Shown piece after piece: positions 1 to 8,974 of a stretch of DNA of 64,000 nucleotides. The position numbers and the translations under genes were made by a program. Numbering within the stretch: position 1 is the stretch's first letter; each line of letters opens with the position of its first letter. The DNA lies in assembly GCF_963678425.1 (NCBI RefSeq), contig NZ_OY782855.1, positions 1,116,001 to 1,180,000 on the forward strand, given 5' to 3'. The notes under the pieces are model-generated. The model did not search any database. It saw nothing but the letters and a program-made list of their open reading frames with translations, and was not told the origin of the DNA. Source of the stretch: an uncultured Bacteroides sp. GTDB lineage: Bacteria > Bacteroidota > Bacteroidia > Bacteroidales > Bacteroidaceae.

Positions 1-64
1 TTTGATGCTTTTGTAAATCAAAGATTTTATGCGTATTCAAAATAGAGTGTAATCAGAATTTTAG

Positions 65-72
65 TATATTTG
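65..72 (+). promoter_or_regulatory. Possible -7 box of murB promoter
   Basis: TATATTTG fits the Bacteroidetes -7 consensus TAnnTTTG and lies 17 bases before the murB start. No clear TTG was seen at the -33 position, so this is tentative. Confidence 0.35.
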
Positions 73-88
73 CCCGCAAATAAACAGT

Positions 89-1108
89 ATGATGATTACA
101 ATAAAAAAACAATATTCTTTACTTTCACATAATACTTTTGGAATTGATGTAAATGCTGATACCTTCGTAGAGTATTCAAGCACTGATGATCTGAAACAGT
201 TTTTACACGACAAGGAGATTATAGGCAATCCTTATTTACATATTGGAAGCGGAAGTAACTTGCTCTTCCTTTCTGATTATAAAGGAACAATCCTTCATTC
301 CAGAATTCAGGAAATTGAAGTTATTGAAAATGCCAATGATCATGTTCTGGTAAAAGTCGGAGCCGGTGTAGAATGGGATAATTTTGTTGCTCATTGTGTA
401 TCTCAGGGCTGGGCCGGCGCAGAAAACCTATCATTAATCCCGGGAGAAATCGGAGCCAGTGCCGTGCAAAATATTGGTGCCTACGGAGTTGAAGCAAAAG
501 ACCTGATTACGCAAGTAGAGGCAATAGAAATAATATCCGGAAAAGAACACATATTTTCAAATGCGGAATGTAATTACTCTTACCGTCAAAGTATCTTCAA
601 GTCTGAATTAAAAAACAAGTTTATCATAACGTATGTTACTTACAAATTAAGTAAACACCCGGTTTATAATCTTGAATATGGTAACATCAAAGCTGAATTA
701 GAAAAATATCCTGAGATATCACTGACCACTATTCGTCAGGCTATTATCGCAATCCGAAACAGCAAATTGCCTGATCCTAAAGTGGAAGGCAATGCTGGCA
801 GCTTCTTTATGAACCCTATCATTCCTCGTTCACAGTTTCAGGCATTACAAATGCAATTCCCAACTATTCCACATTACGATATCGACCAGGATCATGTAAA
901 GGTTCCCGCCGGATGGATGATAGACCAATGCGGATGGAAAGGAAAAACCTTAGGACATGCCGGAGTACACAGTAAGCAAGCGCTGGTAATTGTAAACAAA
1001 GGGAATGCAACAGGCAATGATATTATTACTCTTTCCCGTGAAATACAAGCATCGGTAAAGAATATGTTCAATATTGAAATTCATCCGGAGGTGAATTTTA
1101 TTTCATAA
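89..1108 (+). CDS. murB: UDP-N-acetylenolpyruvoylglucosamine reductase MurB
   Basis: Reduces UDP-GlcNAc-enolpyruvate to UDP-N-acetylmuramate with FAD and NADPH, in cytosolic peptidoglycan precursor synthesis. The 339-residue length fits type I MurB. The FAD-domain stretch GSGSNLLF, the motif NIGAYGVE, and SYRQSIFK with the conserved Tyr/Arg of type I enzymes are visible. The motif GNAGSFFMNP carries the proton-donating Ser at about residue 238. The C-terminal half has AGWMIDQCGWKG, and a final Glu lies in EIHPEVNF. Two ATGs stand in tandem at 89 and 92 and either may be used. The MBL-fold gene follows after 4 bases, so the two are probably co-transcribed. Confidence 0.96.
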   Translation: MMITIKKQYSLLSHNTFGIDVNADTFVEYSSTDDLKQFLHDKEIIGNPYLHIGSGSNLLFLSDYKGTILHSRIQEIEVIENANDHVLVKVGAGVEWDNFVAHCVSQGWAGAENLSLIPGEIGASAVQNIGAYGVEAKDLITQVEAIEIISGKEHIFSNAECNYSYRQSIFKSELKNKFIITYVTYKLSKHPVYNLEYGNIKAELEKYPEISLTTIRQAIIAIRNSKLPDPKVEGNAGSFFMNPIIPRSQFQALQMQFPTIPHYDIDQDHVKVPAGWMIDQCGWKGKTLGHAGVHSKQALVIVNKGNATGNDIITLSREIQASVKNMFNIEIHPEVNFIS

Positions 1109-1112
1109 GATC

Positions 1113-1871
1113 ATGGAAATTACTATATTAGGAAGCGGAACATCTACAGGAGTCCCGGAAGTAGGCTGTACATGTCCAGTATGTTCCTCTTCAGATCCTC
1201 ACGATAACCGACTTCGGGCTTCGGCTTTAATTCAAACAAAGGGAACAAATATTCTGATAGATTGCGGACCGGATTTTCGTGAACAAATGCTTCACAGAAA
1301 ATATGCCCGTATTGATGGCGTGCTGATCACTCATGAACATTATGATCATGTTGGCGGAATAGATGACCTACGCCCCTTTTGCCGTTTCGGAGAAGTCCCT
1401 CTTTATACTGAAGAAAACACCGCCCATCGGTTACGTCTACGTATGCCTTATTGCTTCTCAGAGCATAAGTATCCCGGCGTTCCTCAAATATCAATAACCG
1501 ATATTTCATCCGAATCTCCTTTTTATATTAAACAAGTTGCCATACAACCCATCCGTGTGTTCCATGGCAAATATCCGATTCTGGGATACCGAATTGATAA
1601 TATGGCATACATTACCGATATGCTCACTATGCCACAAGAAGAATATGACAAGCTTAAAGGTTTGGATTGTCTGATAATGAATGCCCTGAGAAAGGAACCT
1701 CACCTGACACATCAGAATCTAAAGCAAGCTATAGAGAATGCCAAACGCATTGGAGCAAAACAAACCTGGTTTATACACATGAGTCACCACATGGGATTAC
1801 ATGCCGAAGCAGAAAAACAACTTCCTCCAGGAATGCATTTTGCATATGATCAATTAGTGATTAAACCTTAA
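1113..1871 (+). CDS. MBL-fold metal-dependent hydrolase (PhnP/LipB-associated type)
   Basis: A 252-residue metallo-beta-lactamase-fold protein with no signal peptide, so cytosolic. The N-terminus ILGSGTSTGVPEVGCTCPVC and the metal-binding motif THEHYDHVGG (HxHxDH) are clear. Further ligands are expected at the Asp of AYITD and the His of WFIHMSHH. The CTCPVCSS Cys pair is typical of the PhnP-like branch, which hydrolyses cyclic phosphodiesters or related substrates. The true substrate cannot be read from sequence. It starts 4 bases after murB, so it is likely in the same transcript. Confidence 0.88.
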   Translation: MEITILGSGTSTGVPEVGCTCPVCSSSDPHDNRLRASALIQTKGTNILIDCGPDFREQMLHRKYARIDGVLITHEHYDHVGGIDDLRPFCRFGEVPLYTEENTAHRLRLRMPYCFSEHKYPGVPQISITDISSESPFYIKQVAIQPIRVFHGKYPILGYRIDNMAYITDMLTMPQEEYDKLKGLDCLIMNALRKEPHLTHQNLKQAIENAKRIGAKQTWFIHMSHHMGLHAEAEKQLPPGMHFAYDQLVIKP

Positions 1872-1960
1872 TCACTTTTTTACGTCTAAAGAATAAAGTT
1901 CCGGCCGGAGCCTATATTTAGAATTATTCATTTTTTTGTTTAATTAAAAATAGACGTAAT

Positions 1961-2383
1961 ATGAAATCAAAGTTTTTTATAACATTAGCCATTGTGCTAA
2001 TGAGTGTATGTTGTTCACTACAGGCTCAGCCAGGCAGAGGAAGAAAAGCACCAGAGTTTCCAAGTAAAGAAATGATTAAGGAATTAAAGCTAACTGATGA
2101 TCAGATTGCTAATCTAAAAAAAGGTGATGCTGAGCTAAGAACCCAGATGAAGGCTACTTGGGAAAAGAAAGACGTTTCCAGGGAGGAAATGAAGGAAGCA
2201 ATGAAAAAGATGAGAACTACCCGTAATGAGATGGTAAAAAAGAATCTTACTCCAGAACAGTACAATAGTTATCTTGAGTTAGAGAAAAAGAATGCAAAAA
2301 ACAGGCATGAACCTCAAGGACCCAGACCTGAAGGCGATGGTTTTGGGCCTGGTAATGATGGTGGATCTGGACCTAACGAATAA
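1961..2383 (+). CDS. Small exported DUF4890-like / Spy-like protein
   Basis: A 140-residue protein with a clear signal peptide (about residues 1-22, ending near LQAQP). The mature part is rich in Lys, Glu and Met and is probably helical (LKLTDDQIANLKKGDAELR, then MKKMRTTRNEMVKKNLTPEQYN), followed by a Pro/Gly/Asp-rich tail. The repeated L-T-x-x-Q pattern resembles periplasmic Spy/CpxP and Bacteroidales DUF4890 proteins. A role as a periplasmic chaperone or envelope stress protein is inference only. It is followed by a strong terminator shared with the convergent gene. Confidence 0.7.
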   Translation: MKSKFFITLAIVLMSVCCSLQAQPGRGRKAPEFPSKEMIKELKLTDDQIANLKKGDAELRTQMKATWEKKDVSREEMKEAMKKMRTTRNEMVKKNLTPEQYNSYLELEKKNAKNRHEPQGPRPEGDGFGPGNDGGSGPNE

Positions 2384-2433
2384 GAAACATTCAATAAATT
2401 AATCAGAAACTAAATTATAGTTCTGATCATAAG

Positions 2434-2479
2434 AAAAAAAACGTCTGTTTACTTTTGAATAAGTAACAGACGTTTTTTT
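2434..2479. terminator. Bidirectional terminator
   Basis: A-tract, stem ACGTCTGTT(T)ACTT pairing with AAGTAACAGACGT (one bulged T), then a T-tract. It lies between two convergent genes and would work in both directions. Confidence 0.85.
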
Positions 2480-2489
2480 ATCGCAAATA

Positions 2490-3443
2490 TTAAACCTTTC
2501 TGGCTTTTAGTTTTTCAATCATGTCTACGGTCATGCTCTGCAAATCGTACTGAGGTTTCCAGTCCCACTCCTGACGGGCACAAGTATCATCCAGGCTATC
2601 CGGCCAACTGTCTGCAATCGATTGTTTTAATGGATCTACATCATAATCCATTTCAAAAGAAGGTATATTCTTTTTTATTTCCGCAAAGATTTCTTCAGGA
2701 GCAAAACTCATTGAAGCAATATTGAAAGCATTACGGTGAATCAATCTTGCAGGATCGGCTTCCATAAGTGAAACAGCTGCATTCAACGCATCAGGCATAT
2801 ACATCATATCCATATATGTTCCTTCTTTGAGTGGGCAAACAAACTTTTCGCTTTTCACTGCCGAATAGTAAATGTCTACTGCATAATCAGTTGTTCCACC
2901 ACCGGGAAGAGTTACATTTGATATAATTCCAGGAAAACGAACAGCACGAGTATCAACTCCAAATCTATGAAAATAGTAATCACTGACTAGTTCTGTAGTT
3001 ACTTTTGTCACACCGTACATTGTCGTTGGGCGTTGAATGGTATCCTGAGGAGTTTTAACACGTGGAGTAGTTGGGCCAAATGAACCTATTGAGCTGGGAG
3101 TAAATACAGCGCAATTAAATTGACGGGCAGTTTCAAGAATATTAAGTAAACCATTAATACCAATATTCCATGCCAGCATAGGTTTACTTTCTGCTACTAC
3201 AGAAAGAAGAGCGGCAAGATTATAAATCGCATCAATTTTGTATTTTTTTACTATTTCGGGTATCATATTCGGATCAACCACATCAGCTACCTCAGACGGT
3301 CCGGAATCACGTAATACTCCTTTTGGAGCCGCACTTGGAATATATCCGGCTACTACATGATCATTTCCATAACGTTTACGTAACTCCATCGTGAGTTCCG
3401 ACCCTATTTGTCCGGTAGCCCCTACTACCAAAATATTCTTCAT
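2490..3443 (-). CDS. tdh: SDR-family L-threonine 3-dehydrogenase
   Basis: A 317-residue extended short-chain dehydrogenase. The N-terminal NAD-binding motif GATGQIG and the active-site YGVTK (YxxxK) are present. A longer reading frame upstream adds 15 poorly conserved residues. The ATG at 3443 is preferred because the glycine-rich beta strand (MKNILVVGATG) begins there. Many Bacteroidetes use this UDP-galactose-epimerase-like type of threonine dehydrogenase to make 2-amino-3-ketobutyrate. The divergent neighbour is Kbl, which cleaves that product, which supports the role. A UDP-sugar epimerase is the alternative. Confidence 0.86.
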   Translation of the reverse strand: MKNILVVGATGQIGSELTMELRKRYGNDHVVAGYIPSAAPKGVLRDSGPSEVADVVDPNMIPEIVKKYKIDAIYNLAALLSVVAESKPMLAWNIGINGLLNILETARQFNCAVFTPSSIGSFGPTTPRVKTPQDTIQRPTTMYGVTKVTTELVSDYYFHRFGVDTRAVRFPGIISNVTLPGGGTTDYAVDIYYSAVKSEKFVCPLKEGTYMDMMYMPDALNAAVSLMEADPARLIHRNAFNIASMSFAPEEIFAEIKKNIPSFEMDYDVDPLKQSIADSWPDSLDDTCARQEWDWKPQYDLQSMTVDMIEKLKARKV

Positions 3444-3622
3444 TATCTTTTCTATTAATTTGTTATATTTATACTGCAAAGTAAGCACTTTTTTTATTAT
3501 TATAAGTCCAAAAACCTTGTTTATTCAAACAATTATATTGACTTTTGTAAAGTAATTCATAGAAAACACTTTTAGGTTATGTAATTGAATAAATACTAAG
3601 CAAATCCATTAAAAATATAATA

Positions 3623-4810
3623 ATGTACAACAAAATGAAAGATTACCTCAGCGACACAATTGCTGAGATTAAAGAAGCTGGTCTCTACAAAGAAGAGAGG
3701 TTGATTGAAAGTGCACAGCAAGCTGCAATTTCAGTTAAGGGTAAAGAAGTGCTTAACTTTTGTGCGAATAATTATCTGGGACTATCAAATAATCCACGTT
3801 TAATAAGCGCAGCAAAAGAAATGATGGACAAACGTGGATATGGAATGTCCTCAGTACGTTTCATTTGTGGTACTCAGGATATTCATAAAGAACTGGAAGC
3901 TGCTATATCAGATTATTTCAAGACAGAAGACACTATTTTGTATGCAGCTTGCTTTGATGCCAATGGTGGTGTATTCGAACCTTTACTGGGAGAAGAAGAT
4001 GCCATTATCTCAGACTCATTAAATCATGCTTCAATCATTGATGGAGTAAGACTTTGTAAGGCAAAACGCTATCGCTATGCCAATGCGAATATGGAAGAGC
4101 TGGAAAAATGTTTGCAACAGGCACAAGAACAACGTTTCCGTATTATTGTAACAGACGGTGTATTTTCTATGGATGGGAATGTGGCTCCAATGGACAAGAT
4201 TTGCGACTTAGCCGATAAATATGACGCGCTTGTAATGGTTGACGAATGTCACTCTGCTGGTGTAGTTGGAAAAACCGGGCATGGAGTGAATGAGCAGTTC
4301 AACACCTATGGACGTATTGACATTATGACAGGCACACTGGGTAAGGCTTTTGGTGGAGCCATCGGTGGATTCACTACTGGTCGTAAAGAGATTATCGAAC
4401 TACTTCGTCAGCGTTCTCGTCCTTATCTGTTTTCAAACTCTGTTCCTCCTTCAGTAATTGGCGCCAGCCTGGAAGTTTTCAAAATGCTGAAAGAAAATGA
4501 TGATCTGCATGATAAGCTGGCAGACAATGTAGCTTATTTCCGAACCAAAATGATCGAGGCAGGATTCGATATCAAACCTACTCAAAGTGCCATATGTGCG
4601 GTAATGCTTTATGATGCAAAACTATCACAGCAATATGCTGCAAGATTACAGGAAGAAGGCATTTATGTAACCGGTTTCTACTATCCTGTAGTGCCTAAAG
4701 ATCAGGCTCGAATTCGTGTTCAGCTTTCTGCCGGTCATGACAAAGTTCATCTGGACAGATGCATCAACGCCTTCATAAAAGTTGGAAAAGAATTAGGCGT
4801 TTTAAAATAA
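3623..4810 (+). CDS. kbl: Glycine C-acetyltransferase (2-amino-3-ketobutyrate CoA ligase)
   Basis: PLP enzyme of 395 residues, the normal length, that converts 2-amino-3-ketobutyrate and CoA to glycine and acetyl-CoA. The PLP-binding Lys is K241 in TGTLGKAFGG. NFCANNYLGL, VDECHSAGVVG and the C-terminal RIRVQLSAGH are typical of the alpha-oxoamine synthase family. It lies divergently from the threonine dehydrogenase gene and together they form a threonine-to-glycine route. Its end is 5 bases before the acyltransferase start. Confidence 0.95.
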   Translation: MYNKMKDYLSDTIAEIKEAGLYKEERLIESAQQAAISVKGKEVLNFCANNYLGLSNNPRLISAAKEMMDKRGYGMSSVRFICGTQDIHKELEAAISDYFKTEDTILYAACFDANGGVFEPLLGEEDAIISDSLNHASIIDGVRLCKAKRYRYANANMEELEKCLQQAQEQRFRIIVTDGVFSMDGNVAPMDKICDLADKYDALVMVDECHSAGVVGKTGHGVNEQFNTYGRIDIMTGTLGKAFGGAIGGFTTGRKEIIELLRQRSRPYLFSNSVPPSVIGASLEVFKMLKENDDLHDKLADNVAYFRTKMIEAGFDIKPTQSAICAVMLYDAKLSQQYAARLQEEGIYVTGFYYPVVPKDQARIRVQLSAGHDKVHLDRCINAFIKVGKELGVLK

Positions 4811-4815
4811 CTTGC

Positions 4816-5571
4816 ATGAAGGTATTATATTATATCTACCAAATTTGCATTGCGCTTCCTATACTTTTAGTATTAACAATACTAACCGCATTAATCACAA
4901 TTGTGGGATGCACCTTGGGAAGTCCGCATTTTTGGGGATATTATCCTGGTAAAATATGGTCAAGACTGGTATGTTTCTTTTTATTGATTCGTGTAAAAGT
5001 CATTGGTCAGGAAAATATTAAGGGAAAAATATCTTATGTCTTTGTAGCTAACCACCAGGGGGCATTTGATATTTTCCTTGTATACGGTTATCTGGGTCGA
5101 AACTTTAAATGGATGATGAAAAAAGGTATCAGAAAGATTCTTTTCGTTGGTAAAGCCTGCGAAGAAGCCGGGCATATTTTTGTAGACAGAAGCGGCCCCA
5201 GAAAAGTGTTAGAAACTATTCGAAAAACCAGAGCCATCCTTACTGGAGGAACTTCCGTGGTAGTCTTTCCGGAAGGAGCACGAAGTTTTACCGGCCACAT
5301 GGGATATTTTAAGAAAGGCGCTTTCCAGCTGGCAGACGATTTGCAAATGCCTGTAGTTCCTTTAACGATTGACGGTTCTTTTGATATTTTATCCCGAACG
5401 GATAAGTGGATTCATCGTCACAATATGACGCTCACAATTCATCAGCCAATTCCTCCAAAAGGAAAAGGAACAGATAACATTAAAAAGACATTAGAAGAAT
5501 CTTACGTGATAATAGGAAACAGCCTTCCCCACCAATATAGGGGAATGGTAGAGAATCCAGATCAAGACTAA
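4816..5571 (+). CDS. plsC: 1-acyl-sn-glycerol-3-phosphate acyltransferase, PlsC family
   Basis: A 251-residue membrane-bound acyltransferase that acylates lysophosphatidate in phospholipid synthesis. The start at 4816 gives a hydrophobic N-terminal segment (IYQICIALPILLVLTILTAL, about residues 5-25). An upstream in-frame ATG inside kbl (4759) is less likely. Motif I NHQGAFD (HX4D catalytic pair), a motif II-like FVDRSG and motif III FPEGARS are all present. It is probably co-transcribed with kbl. Specificity for the glycerol backbone rather than another acyl acceptor is inferred from the family. Confidence 0.9.
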   Translation: MKVLYYIYQICIALPILLVLTILTALITIVGCTLGSPHFWGYYPGKIWSRLVCFFLLIRVKVIGQENIKGKISYVFVANHQGAFDIFLVYGYLGRNFKWMMKKGIRKILFVGKACEEAGHIFVDRSGPRKVLETIRKTRAILTGGTSVVVFPEGARSFTGHMGYFKKGAFQLADDLQMPVVPLTIDGSFDILSRTDKWIHRHNMTLTIHQPIPPKGKGTDNIKKTLEESYVIIGNSLPHQYRGMVENPDQD

Positions 5572-5585
5572 AAAAACATAACTTA

Positions 5586-6359
5586 TTAATTAGTAGTAGC
5601 ATTAGCATTAGCAGCAGGTTCAGACATTATTGAAGCCTGCTGTTCTTTTTGCTGCAACATCTGATGTTCCTGAATAGACTGCATATTTTCGTGTGCTTTA
5701 GTCACATACTCTTTTATTAAAGGATTATTCTTAAATGATTCTGGAGAGCTCTTTACAATATCTTCCATAGCAGGCGTCATCAACGGATAAGGGAAGTTGC
5801 TACACATCATCATAAATACTCCCGGTCCCAGCACATTTTCATAATTCTCAGAGATAAATGACTTCACATAAGCATTCATCTCAATCATTAGCTGATCGCT
5901 TTCCTTGGTAAGTATGTCTTTTATTTCTGCAGGATCCATGCCATCAAGAATCATTTTGGCTTCTTTATGCCCCAGGTCATCAGCCCGTGCATCCATGGAT
6001 GCTTTCTTTTCTATAAATGAATATAATTTATCGTTCAGAGGAGAGCCCTTAACTGCCAGTTTAGTATCAGATATAGAAACATCAATCTTTCCACTTTCCA
6101 ATACCATTGGCATAATATTTTCATCATCCATGAAAAGAGATACCATCTGCACTGAATCCACGCTACCTTTCATTTCAAACTTACCATGCACAACTGCTGC
6201 AGAATCTACTGTTATCCATTGTCCATCCTTAGCAACTTTAAGAAACAACATTTTCCCATCCAGACTGGATACCGAAGATACACCTGTTATTTTATAACTT
6301 TTACTGCAAGATGTAAGTACCAGTAAAACAAGGATCAAAGAAGAGTAGAATTTAATCAT
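5586..6359 (-). CDS. DUF4369 domain lipoprotein
   Basis: A 257-residue predicted lipoprotein: hydrophobic leader followed by lipobox LTSC (Cys near residue 18). Residues about 22-115 (ITGVSSV, DGKMLFLKVAKDGQWITVDSAAV, GKFEMKGS) match the pattern of the DUF4369 beta domain, which often precedes thioredoxin-like domains in Bacteroidetes. No CxxC follows here, only a helical region and a Gln/Ala-rich tail, so no redox role is expected. It is convergent with plsC, 14 bases apart. Function unknown. Confidence 0.8.
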   Translation of the reverse strand: MIKFYSSLILVLLVLTSCSKSYKITGVSSVSSLDGKMLFLKVAKDGQWITVDSAAVVHGKFEMKGSVDSVQMVSLFMDDENIMPMVLESGKIDVSISDTKLAVKGSPLNDKLYSFIEKKASMDARADDLGHKEAKMILDGMDPAEIKDILTKESDQLMIEMNAYVKSFISENYENVLGPGVFMMMCSNFPYPLMTPAMEDIVKSSPESFKNNPLIKEYVTKAHENMQSIQEHQMLQQKEQQASIMSEPAANANATTN

Positions 6360-6401
6360 ATATGTCTAAATATTTAAAAACTCTGTTTTTTAATTATAAG
6401 A

Positions 6402-6428
6402 CAAATGTAACACCAATAATTCAGTCAA
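6402..6428 (-). promoter_or_regulatory. Candidate promoter of the DUF4369 gene
   Basis: On the minus strand the -7 box reads TACATTTG (6402-6409), with a TTG at 6426-6428. The spacer of 16 is short for this promoter class. Confidence 0.4.
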
Positions 6429-6651
6429 AAAAACATTTTATTATTATTTAAAACTTTTGCCAATGTAAATCTCATTTCTAATCTGAAATTTAACTCATCA
6501 ATGGATTCATTTACTCCATTTACGGAAAGGTTTGAGTTATCATATAGACAACAAAACTATCCATCTTCATAAAATAAGAACTATTGCCTATAGTCAAAAA
6601 ATAGAATAAGAGTATGTTCCTTTACAAATCAGAATTTCTACAGGCCGATAG

Positions 6652-6681
6652 AATACAGTCAGATACAATACAGTCGGATAT
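6652..6681 (+). repeat. Two tandem 15-bp repeats
   Basis: AATACAGTCAGATAC is followed directly by AATACAGTCGGATAT, 13 of 15 identical. It lies about 75 bases upstream of the dpp7 -7 box. Role unknown; a regulator site is possible. Confidence 0.6.
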
Positions 6682-6756
6682 AATAAAGAAATATAAAATT
6701 CATCTCCTCTTTACAATGTTATGAAAAAGATTAAAGAACGAATAAGTATTTAATTA

Positions 6757-6764
6757 TATCTTTG
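6757..6764 (+). promoter_or_regulatory. -7 box for dpp7-dpp11
   Basis: TATCTTTG matches TAnnTTTG and sits 31 bases before the dpp7 start. No clear -33 TTG was seen. Confidence 0.45.
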
Positions 6765-6795
6765 CAATTCAGAATAAATACAAAATATAAATTAC

Positions 6796-8961
6796 ATGAT
6801 TAGATTTAGAACTTCTTTATTCGTACTCTTTGTACTTACGTTTGTATCTGCAAGGGCAGATGAAGGCATGTGGCTTCTTCAGTTAATGAAAGAACAACAT
6901 TCCATTGACATGATGAAAAAGCAAGGTCTGCTGCTTGAAGCAGACGATGTGTATAATCCAAACGGAGTTTCCCTCAAAGATGCCGTAGGTATTTTTGGAG
7001 GCGGATGTACCGGTGAAATTATTTCTTCGGAAGGATTAATCCTGACCAACCACCATTGCGGATATGATGCCATCCAGCAACATAGTTCTGTAGAGCATGA
7101 TTTTTTAACTGATGGTTTCTGGGCAAAGAATCGTAAAGAAGAGATTCCTACTCCAGGACTTGCCTTTACTTTTATTGAAAGAATTGAAGACATAACAGAT
7201 GTTGTTAATACCATGATTAAAGAAGGTAAAACAACTGTTATTAACTCATACACCACAGGATTCCTTACAAAGCTAGCCAATGACTTATTGGCAAAAAGCG
7301 ATTTAAAAGAGAAACCGGGTATTAGTGCTCAGGCTCTTCCTTTCTATGCAGGAAATAAGTACTACTTAATGTATAAGAAAAGATATAGTGACGTACGTAT
7401 GGTTGCTGCTCCTCCTTCATCAGTGGGTAAGTTTGGTGGAGAAACAGATAACTGGATGTGGCCTCGCCATACCGGAGATTTCTCTATGTTCCGTATTTAT
7501 GCTGATGTTAATGGCGAACCGGCTGAATACAGCCCAAACAATACTCCTTTGAAATGTAAAAAGCACTTAAACATTTCATTAAAGGGAGTTCAGGAAGGAG
7601 ACTATGCCATGGTAATGGGTTTCCCGGGAAGTACTTCACGCTACCTTACTGCTTCGGAAGTTAAGGAACGCATGGAAGCAGAAAATGCGCCAAGAATCCG
7701 CGTTCGTAATGCCCGTCAGGAAGTATTGATAGCCGAAATGAACAAAAGCGATAAAATTCGTATTCAGTATGCCAGTAAATACGCACGTTCATGCAACTAC
7801 TGGAAAAACTCCATTGGAATGAATAAAGCAATTATCGATAATAAGGTTATTGAAACAAAGCTAGCTCAGGAAAACAAATTTCAGGAATTTGCACGATCAA
7901 ATGAAAATAAAGAATACACAAATGTAATTAAGGATATTGATGATGCCGTGGCTAAAGCTTCAGCAAGCAATTATCAATGGACTTGTTTCAGAGAAGTATT
8001 CCTTGGTGGAATAGAATTTGGAACCCCTTATCTGCTATGCGACGAACTTAAAAAAGCATTAGAGAAGAAGGATAAAACATTGATTGAATCTACTATCAAG
8101 AAGATGAAAATTATGTTTGACGATATCCACAACAAAGATTATGATCACGAGGTGGACCGCAAAGTAGCAAAAGTTCTTCTCCCACTATATGCAGAAATAA
8201 TTCCTGCCGAACAACGTCCATCTATCTATTCAGTGATTGAAACTGAGTTCAAAGGAGATTATAACAAATTTGTAGATGCTTGTTATGACAAGTCTATCTT
8301 TGCCAGCCAGGAAAACTTCGACCGTTTTATTAAGAATCCAACTATTAAATCTTTGGATAAGGATTTAATGACAAAGTATGTTCGTTCAAAATACGACAAA
8401 TTTAAATCACTTAGCGACGAACTTACAGCATTGAGAGAACCACTAATCACTCTTCACAAGACTTACGTACGCGGGTTAAATGAAATGAAGGAACCGGTTC
8501 CCTCCTATCCTGATGCAAACTTTACCATTCGTCTGACTTATGGTAATGTAAAATCATACGATCCAAAAGACGGGGTGCACTACAAGTATTTCACAACCAT
8601 GAAAGGAATCATGGAAAAAGAAGATCCTGATAACCGCGAGTTCACTGTTCCTGCAAAATTGAAAGAGTTATATAACAAGAAAGACTTCGGACGTTATGCC
8701 ATGAAGAATGGTGAAATGCCAGTTTGCTTCCTTTCTACAAATGACATTACCGGCGGTAATTCAGGAAGTCCTGTTATCAACGGTAAGGGTGAACTAATCG
8801 GTGCTGCTTTTGATGGTAACTGGGAATCATTAAGCGGAGATATCAATTTTAATAATGATCTTCAGAGATGCATTTGCGTGGATATACGTTACATACTGTT
8901 TATCGTTGAAAAACTAGGCGACAGCAAGCATTTAGTTGACGAAATGACTATTGTAGAATAA
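6796..8961 (+). CDS. dpp7: S46 dipeptidyl-peptidase 7 (DPP7-type)
   Basis: A 721-residue exported serine peptidase that removes dipeptides from peptide N-termini in the periplasm; DPP7 enzymes favour hydrophobic P1 residues. The signal peptide covers about residues 1-21. The catalytic His lies in TNHHCGY, the Asp in DNWMWPRHTGD and the Ser at S656 in GGNSGSP. The specificity position in AFDGNWE is Gly (G674), which corresponds to Gly673 of Porphyromonas gingivalis DPP7. That residue, and the Arg in the next gene, is the basis for separating the two paralogs. The dpp11 gene follows after 13 bases in the same direction. Confidence 0.92.
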   Translation: MIRFRTSLFVLFVLTFVSARADEGMWLLQLMKEQHSIDMMKKQGLLLEADDVYNPNGVSLKDAVGIFGGGCTGEIISSEGLILTNHHCGYDAIQQHSSVEHDFLTDGFWAKNRKEEIPTPGLAFTFIERIEDITDVVNTMIKEGKTTVINSYTTGFLTKLANDLLAKSDLKEKPGISAQALPFYAGNKYYLMYKKRYSDVRMVAAPPSSVGKFGGETDNWMWPRHTGDFSMFRIYADVNGEPAEYSPNNTPLKCKKHLNISLKGVQEGDYAMVMGFPGSTSRYLTASEVKERMEAENAPRIRVRNARQEVLIAEMNKSDKIRIQYASKYARSCNYWKNSIGMNKAIIDNKVIETKLAQENKFQEFARSNENKEYTNVIKDIDDAVAKASASNYQWTCFREVFLGGIEFGTPYLLCDELKKALEKKDKTLIESTIKKMKIMFDDIHNKDYDHEVDRKVAKVLLPLYAEIIPAEQRPSIYSVIETEFKGDYNKFVDACYDKSIFASQENFDRFIKNPTIKSLDKDLMTKYVRSKYDKFKSLSDELTALREPLITLHKTYVRGLNEMKEPVPSYPDANFTIRLTYGNVKSYDPKDGVHYKYFTTMKGIMEKEDPDNREFTVPAKLKELYNKKDFGRYAMKNGEMPVCFLSTNDITGGNSGSPVINGKGELIGAAFDGNWESLSGDINFNNDLQRCICVDIRYILFIVEKLGDSKHLVDEMTIVE

Positions 8962-8974
8962 CGACATTCATTTT

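Larger units (their letters stand above)
6360..6795. other. Intergenic region between DUF4369 gene and dpp7
   Basis: 436 bases without a gene. It holds a leftward promoter candidate near 6402-6428, a perfect-register 15-bp tandem repeat at 6652-6681, and a rightward -7 box TATCTTTG at 6757-6764 for dpp7. Nothing else was recognised. Confidence 0.6.

Noticed and set aside
1327..1712. Minus-strand frames inside the MBL-fold gene
   Set aside because: They are shadows of the plus-strand gene, which has clear metal-binding motifs.
2434..2479. Long hairpin as a regulatory RNA
   Set aside because: The A-tract and T-tract flanks between convergent genes explain it as a bidirectional terminator.
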